Shown here in pieces: positions 57,728 through 64,000 of a stretch of 64,000 nt of DNA. The notes beneath the pieces are model-generated. The model did not search any database. It was not told the origin of the DNA and saw nothing but the letters and a program-made list of their open reading frames with translations. The translations under genes and the position numbers were made by a program. The stretch is from Leucocoprinus leucothites (Eukaryota; Basidiomycota; Agaricomycetes; Agaricales; Agaricaceae), in contig JAACJO010000031.1 of assembly GCA_013368445.1 (NCBI GenBank), positions 186,001 through 250,000 on the forward strand. The letters are read 5' to 3'. Each line of letters starts with the position of its first letter. The first letter of the stretch is position 1.

Positions 57728-60110
57728 ATGAGAGTCCCAAAGTTCTTATTACTGCTCACAGCCTTAAATTTACCTTCCGTCTTATCCTCTCAATCAGCCT
57801 TCAACTACCCTCCAGTGGACAATGAACCGTCCCTGCCCCCGAATTCCTACAAATTCGAGTGGCCTATTCGACGTGTTGCAATCATTGGAGCAGGTGTCGG
57901 GTGCGCAACCTTTCAATATTCAATTCTCACTCCCAGGAGAGATATAATTCCTAACCCTCCGCCAATTTTAACAGAGGGATGATCGCATATCGCGAACTCC
58001 AAACCGCCGGCCTCAAACCGCACCTCTTCGAACGCGACAGCCAATCCGGTGGAACATGGCATTACACCGAACAAACTCCCCTCAACCCACCCATCCCCAA
58101 CGCTCCCATCTCCACTGCAGATTTCGAACCCTCACTTCCACCTCGAGGTGTCCAACTCCCTTATGTTGAGGAATACGACAATCAGACGTTGTGCGCTTTA
58201 CAGAGAAGAGAACATAGAGCTCCGAAAGCGGTTTGGTATAATTTAATTACAAATACGCCTGCTGTGAGTTGTCATGGTTTTTTTTTTCGTTTTTTCGTTT
58301 GGGGTGGTATGCTGATCCTAAAGTAGCCTATTCAACAGGTGCGTATCTGCTGTTAGTCGCGGATTAACGTGTTATTCAAGGTACGGCACTAGATTCGTGG
58401 CTTCCCTTGGCCAGATGGCACAGAATGGGGTACGTCCCCCCTCCCCCTATTCTCATTCTCTCGTTCTCATAAATCACGCTACATACACACAGCCGTCTCA
58501 CGATCTAAAGTCAACCGATACCTCCAAGCCTTCGCCTCCTGGCTCGGAATCAACACCAATGACAACAACCCCAGCATCTCCTACAATACCCGTGTCGAGC
58601 TCATCGAAAAACGTCTCGACTCTACTGGGAAGCATATTGGATGGACTTTGACTACGAAACGGTTAGAAGAGATGGGTGGTGGGTTGAATCGCGCGACTTG
58701 GAATAAGGAGGTTAGTCCTATCATTGTGCGACCGCTGGAAGATATGGTAAGAATGCCATCTACTATTAGGAATTTGATGCAGTTGTCGTGGTTAGCGGTC
58801 GTTGGAACGCACCGAATGTGCCGGCGATTGAAGGACTAGAAGCCTGGTCGAAACAATTCCCGGACAATATATTGCATTCAAGGCAATATCGCCATCCAGA
58901 GGACTACGCCGGTAAAAACGTCTTGATTGTTGGTGCCTCTGTAAGTAGACTATGGAAGGTGCCTCGCATAATGTTTTAGTTTAACCCATATTTCAGGCCA
59001 GTGGGTCCCAGATCTCACCCGAGATAAGCCGACATGCGGCGAAGGTTTACCAATCTGTTCGAGTACGACTTTTGTTCACTTCTTCTACTTCGGTTGTTTA
59101 CTTACACGTCACCCTAGCCCGATCCTTGTAAGCAAAAACTACAAGGTCCCTCCACGAGAATTGCATAGTAATCAATCTACAGATGCTACTCAACGGCCCA
59201 CCATCATTGACTGGGTCCGTCAAGTCCCCCTCAACACCACCCTCATCGCCGAGATCAAACACTTCCACCCCCCCAACCAAACAATCCATGACTCAACTAT
59301 CGAGTTGGTGGACGGTAGCATCCTCCGTGACATCAATTACATATTGTTCGCAACTGGATTTCGGTACTCTTATCCTTTCCTTCCAGAGTATCATAACCCC
59401 GCACTCGGACGTACAGATGAGGCGCCTGTGGATGGTCTACAACCAATAGTCACAGACGGAAGCCATCTAAGGTCTCTCCATCTCGACACATTCTATATCA
59501 ACAATCCAACACTCGCATTTGTCAATGGTGCGTCAAACAATTCGACTGTCGACTGAACTCACTCACTCGACTATACCATACGTATAGCCAACAAAGTAAT
59601 ATCAGCATTCACATACGCCGAGTTTCAAGCCCTCGCTATCTCAATGGTATGGGCCGGAAAGGCTCATTTACCAGCTCGAGATGAGATGTGGCGGTGGTAT
59701 CAGAAGAGAGTAGAAGAGAGCGGTGGATATGGGAAATATTTCTCTTCCCTTGGGAAACGCGAAGCGCGTACGTGGTTTTACTCGATACCCTCACTCTTCC
59801 CGAACACTCAACTTTTATCACTTTTGACAATTAGAAATGAGAAGGTTCTTTCAAGGCTGGTTAAATGCCGCCGCCGCCAAATATGGCGGTCGTCAGATTG
59901 ATGGATTATCCTTCGAGTAAGTACGCCCACTGCCTGACGCAGTCACTCTCATGCCTTAAAACCTCGATATGTAGGTCGTCTGAAATCCACACGCTGTGGA
60001 ATCGCGCGTTCTTCGGTGATTCGTGGTTGGTTCGTGATGTGACTATTCCTGGGGCTGAAAATTCGGGCTATGAAGCTGGGTTTGCGGCGGCAGTAAATGA
60101 CGATTGGTAG
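57728..60110 (+). CDS. Flavin-containing monooxygenase C, with signal-peptide-like start
   Basis: Exons 57728-57900, 57975-58263, a micro-exon 58327-58338 (PIQQ), then one from 58393 and further exons to the stop at 60108-60110. Start MRVPKFLLLLTALNLPSVLS; FAD motif IGAGVGGGMIAYREL; FERDSQSGGTWHY; IRGFPWPDGTEW; FMO hallmark and NADPH region FPDNILHSRQYRHPEDY, LIVGAS with ASGSQIS; ATGFRYSYPFLPEYHN; end NDDW. Homologous to A and B throughout, but on the other strand and 10 kb away. All visible splices keep the frame. NADPH-dependent oxygenation of an unknown substrate; location in the secretory pathway is suggested by the leader. Confidence 0.86.
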
Positions 60111-60490
60111 TCTAACGGATTATTATACTTGGATTCGATGGTATATGAGCTTTTCCTTGAGTCTCTGGCCACTCATCGTTACACTTCCACGATTATTTAT
60201 GAGATATTCCAGTGGGCGACTTTCCTCCCCTGGTTTATACGAAAACCCAAGTGAAAATCCTGCTCTGTTGGATGTTACCCTGAGCAAGATGATCCTTCTC
60301 TTGTATAAAACACCCAGAGACGATCGGGAATCGAACGAACCGCTGGTCAACCACTGCCTTAATCGGCCAATCCGGTCTCGGTCTTAATCAAGCGGCTTTT
60401 GTCTTGGGTCTTTCACGCCAGCTCTCTTCAGCACCTTGACCTCGTAACCCCCCATACTCGTATCCTCTTGCCCTACCCTCTTGCGCGCAA

Positions 60491-61840
60491 ATGACTAGTC
60501 CTCATGTCGAATCTGTCGGTCAAGACAGCCAACAACCAGTTACTTCAGACGCAATCGCCAAGTCCCCTGATCTTCTCCCGCGTGGCTATACCTTCGAGAA
60601 ACCGCCTGCATATACAGCACGCCCCAGCTCCGAGGGTATCCCTGAAATCAATAGTCTGGTTTACACCAGAGCCGACAACGGACGATTCCTCGATAAACTC
60701 AGTTTTTTTGCTCTTGATTGCCTGACGATTATCCTTCTCCTTTTTTCGAATTTGGTCTTACTAGGAAATGCGGCTGAAGTTGAGAACTTACTCGCCCCTA
60801 ATTTTGATAAACTCCCAATTTGTGGTGCCGTTCGTGATATGCTCATTGATATCAAGGCCCAATTCGAGAGCGCGAATGGTCCTGGGGCTACGTTTGATAT
60901 CACACAGTTAACGGCTCTCGACTTGGACAATTTTTGCCCCATTTGGCTCAAGGATAGCAAAACTTCGGATTACTACGTAGCGCGTAAAGCATACGAGCGC
61001 GCTAGAGAAGCGTTCTTCAACTTTGGTATCATCGTGATGTGCCTCCTGTTTGCCATTTGCTTGTAAGTGTACCCCTCGACTCTTCACTGTTTTGAAGAAT
61101 CTCACGGCCCCTTCTTGTCTTAGCACTATTACTCGTCCTGTCTCCCCCGATCGCGACTTTAGGCTCCCTCATCAATAAATGGTTGGTCACCACTGCGCTA
61201 CTAGGGTTGTTTTGTGCCCTGGTTTCCTTGCTGGCATGCGTCAATACTAGACATGTCCCTCATGGACTAGCCTTGTATCTAGTGAGTAGCCCTGTTATAC
61301 CACGAAGGCACTTTTAATATTCACACCCTGTTCGCTAGGAAAAACAAGATCCGAGGGAGAGGCGATTCAAGAGCCTCATCGCGTCGATCCCACTTCTATG
61401 GCTCGCCTTGTACAACAACTTTTTGTTGTATATCAGTAATAGTAGGTTGAAATGCTAATTCCCTCTACTAAAGGTTCGCGATCTGGACATTTGCGAAATT
61501 AATCATAAACACATGGAGTGACGGCAAGCTGACCTTTGGAGCAATGTTGGTAAACAATATCATTCATCCGGCTTTGATTATCATGGGTGTTCTTCATGTG
61601 CTGCTCGCATTTCGGGCTTGCCTGAGGAGCATAGGTGTTGTAGAGAGGGTACTGTATCCTGCGATCATGCAGGCGGTAGGAAATGCGCCTAGGTGGCAGG
61701 AGCTGTGGCTAGATTGTATTCGCTCTGTTTTTGCCTGGTACATCGATGTATACTATGATTTACACGAGTCTGCATTTATTTTCTCGAATTATGAGAGCAG
61801 CGATGGGCGAGCGACTAGCTCGAATCATACGATTGGTTGA
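60491..61840 (+). CDS. Multi-pass membrane protein, unknown family
   Basis: Exon 1 (60491-61061) encodes a polar N-terminus (about 75 residues), a first span (FFALDCLTIILLLFSNLVLLG), a loop with two Cys, and a second span FFNFGIIVMCLLFAIC. The next exon encodes ATLGSLINKWLVTTALLGLF and a following hydrophobic stretch; later exons encode FKSLIASIPLLWLALYNNF, then KLTFGAMLVNNIIHPALIIMG. End at 61840 (SSNHTIG). The first intron must be very short (GTAAGT at 61062 to TTTTGAAG, about 35 nt) to keep the frame, because the usual TTAG acceptor leads to a stop. A later one (about 61440-61474) also looks about 30 nt. This leaves doubt whether it is a live gene or a slightly damaged one. No family recognised. 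Confidence 0.5.
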
Positions 61841-64000
61841 TGCATCCCCCAAAGCGAGTAAGCTAGTCGCACAAGCCTATGAAACAGCGCGAAAGTCAAA
61901 TGTCATCCCGAGAGCTATCGTCGGCAGTTTAGATCTGGATCATAGCGTTGCGTTCATGGTCTACCATATCTCCTCATACGCCTCCTTCGGGAGGCCGAAA
62001 CTGAGGAATCCCTGCCAGTGCCTGGTGAAATTATTTGTGCTAAAGTTTGAGTGACATCTACCCAGGTTCAAGGTGTCAACAACGTCGATGATAACTGTGT
62101 TGGAGAAGCTACCATCCTCACGGACACTACTGTCCGGGAGTTTCTGGTTGAACACAAGCGGGAGAAGATCTCCGCCCTCTCTGTAAGACTGTGTCATCTC
62201 GAGACTGAGAGTACTTTCGGGAACGTCCGACATGTATCCTCAGGCTTACACCTTCGAAGAAAGGCTTGGCTCCAATTCTGTTCGGTACCTCACATCCCGA
62301 GGACGCCTGAAAGGCGTATACCATAGAGTATTTCCCCTCTCAATCATGGCAAACTTTGTACCGTTTCATGGAACACGTAAAAAAGCATCGGCTGTAGTCT
62401 CTTCCTCGGTAACAGCCGCTGGTCAGGAACGCACTGCACGAGGTCCTTAATTGTTTGCAGGGAGGGGAAATGGTGTACAGCAATCTCAGGGAATGTGACA
62501 TCATTATAATTGAAGTGGATAGCCGCGCAGGCTGGCCGAAGGTTCAGAATGGCAAAGCAACCATCAAGGTTGATTTTAATTGGGCAGCTAGAGCGGAGGT
62601 AGTGTTTTATCTGAGTCCGTTACTTAGTCTTGAAGTTATCTGGCTGGGGCAACTTGAGGCCCCAGTTCAGCAATTAGACGATCGAATTATGGTCAACGAG
62701 TGGATTAGGTCATGGTTCGGATGTAATTTTAGGGCATGGATAGCAGGCCCCAGGCTATTCTCTGTCTCTCATTTTAGAGTAAATGTGTTTTTTCCCTTCC
62801 TGTTATCACTGTACGATACTCTGTCCACGGTAGCAATCTCTTGGCATAAAATCTATATATCATTCCTGGATGATAATCTCCTCAGCTCAAGGGATGGAAT
62901 CAATGTTTGAGGAACTGAATTTCGAGCGATGAAAGAAAGGTCTTCTCAAAATGTGAAGCTTTCTTGGCTGATGCCTCACTGGATCTCACTAACAGGGGTG
63001 TCACTGGGTGAGGATTTGTGCTATCCACGTGTTTTGAGCGATCCACTGTGTATATGATTTTTTACCCACTGAGAAGATTGACGTAGTACAGCGTGGGACC
63101 GGGCTGAACTAAGACAATGATGAATATTGAATATCGATGAATATCAGTCGATACTCTGGGGTTACTTTCGATGATATTTTTGGCCATTCAACGAGTTGAA
63201 TGTAAATACAGTGCATCGCGCAACTAGCCGACGTGAGACTTAGCTAGGAACCACCTCGTCAAATCCCGTAGTAGTTGAAGCGACCTTTTTCAATGTATAC
63301 CATCTATTGGAAGCCTCTTTTCGTGCTTCTGTATACAATTGCTCACCACTGTCGTTAAGAGTCGGAATACATGATGCTTGCACTGTGAGGCGCAGGGAGA
63401 AAGCAACCGCATTGTCTTCCCTCGCCTGTCATTGTGTATGCGTTGGTTGTTTTTGGGGGCCTTGAGAGCTAAGTATTTCCGGCAGGAAATCGGACTTAAC
63501 CCATTCGTTCCATCCTATGTCGTTATTGGCCCCCACCCATACTCTTTCACTGGTTGGTTTGAAACGATAGCTAAACCTAGTAGTCCTCATTAGATTTTCT
63601 GCCTCTGAGGGGGAAAATGAATTTCAAAGTAAATCCGCTTGCGCATTGATCATCCCAATATAGCTGGAAAGGAATAGGTTAGTATGCGGCGGGAGAGTTT
63701 CTCGAACATGGCCCGGCATTGATAGAGAATGTAATATATTCATGATCAAGACTCTGAGCACTGGTAAAAAAAACACGCTTGAGAGAATTGGTGGGGTTTC
63801 GCTCACTTCATCCTTCTTGGGACTGTGAGACTGGAGGCGAAGGCCAGAGATTCTTCAAACCTAATCAACTATGAATATTGATCCCGAGCTTCACACTCCA
63901 TTTCGAATTGGCTGATCATTACACGACTTGGTTCAAGGATGCATGGCATTGAGTGAAAGAAGATAGCAAGTCGTAATGGCAACCAGATGATTTTAGGATG
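61841..64000. other. Terminal stretch, no supported gene
   Basis: Frames at 61961-62233 (minus), 62051-62326 (plus) and 62455-62910 (plus) show no recognised motif, no signal peptide and no consistent splice structure. The frame 62455-62910 is long (151 codons), but its composition does not suggest a known family. I leave it uncalled. Confidence 0.4.

Noticed and set aside
62455..62910. 151-codon frame near the right end
   Set aside because: No motif, no homolog recognised, no signal or splice structure.
1..64000. CRISPR arrays, rRNA, tRNA, transposons
   Set aside because: No regularly spaced repeats, rRNA or clear tRNA clover-leaf, and no transposase or reverse transcriptase motif was seen on either strand.

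Overview
The window is nuclear DNA from a filamentous fungus, most probably a basidiomycete of the Agaricomycetes. Genes are split by many short GT-AG introns, and the recognisable proteins are typical of that group: UTP7/WDR46, a CaMK-type kinase, Atg4, a Rab7-like GTPase, a multicopper-oxidase-like protein and flavin monooxygenases. I cannot name the species. All exon models were made by eye.

Left half (1-31.5 kb). After the 3' end of a flavin monooxygenase, this region is a nest of tandem segmental duplications. Four blocks derive from one ancestral unit: a DUF1917 (BLES03-like) gene, then UTP7, then a small secreted cysteine-rich protein (SSP). Block 1 (about 4.7-6.2 kb) has an intact DUF1917 gene and a stub of UTP7. 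Block 2 (6.2-8.5 kb) has an intact DUF1917 gene, a UTP7 stub, and an SSP promoter fused directly to SSP 3' flank, so the SSP itself is deleted. Block 3 (10.9-17 kb) has a dead DUF1917 copy, the only complete UTP7, and an SSP. Block 4 (17.4-22 kb) has a dead UTP7 and an SSP. A second duplication pairs 8.6-10.95 kb with 23.7-25.95 kb, each with its own SSP. In all, seven SSP genes lie in 30 kb. They share a signal peptide, a six-cysteine signature ending in C-W-[TM]-C-C, a GGATAAAAG-like TATA box and an intron in the 5' UTR. The segment joining signal peptide and cysteine core varies (short, proline-rich, histidine/proline-rich), and one member carries a long Gly-Asn-Trp repeat tail. I recognise no described family with this signature. 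It is the best candidate here for an undescribed system, perhaps secreted effectors, antimicrobials or wall-associated proteins.

Middle (27-40 kb). This holds a CaMK-type kinase, the glycine-rich SSP, and a laccase-family gene with 15 exons in frame. In the latter, copper-ligand motifs L1, L2 and L3 are degraded while L4 is intact, so it looks like a laccase pseudoenzyme. A Rab7-like GTPase with a large insert and a secreted two-domain protein follow.

Right half (41.7-64 kb). Three complete flavin monooxygenases (41778-44134, 45085-47491, 57728-60110) each start with a signal-peptide-like sequence and share a 12-nt micro-exon. Between them lie Atg4 with a very long acidic tail, a relic of a fourth FMO, a decayed UBP14/USP5 gene whose catalytic Cys codon now reads Tyr, and two opposed paralogous genes of unknown function. 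A multi-pass membrane protein ends the gene-bearing part; the last 2 kb show no gene I can support.
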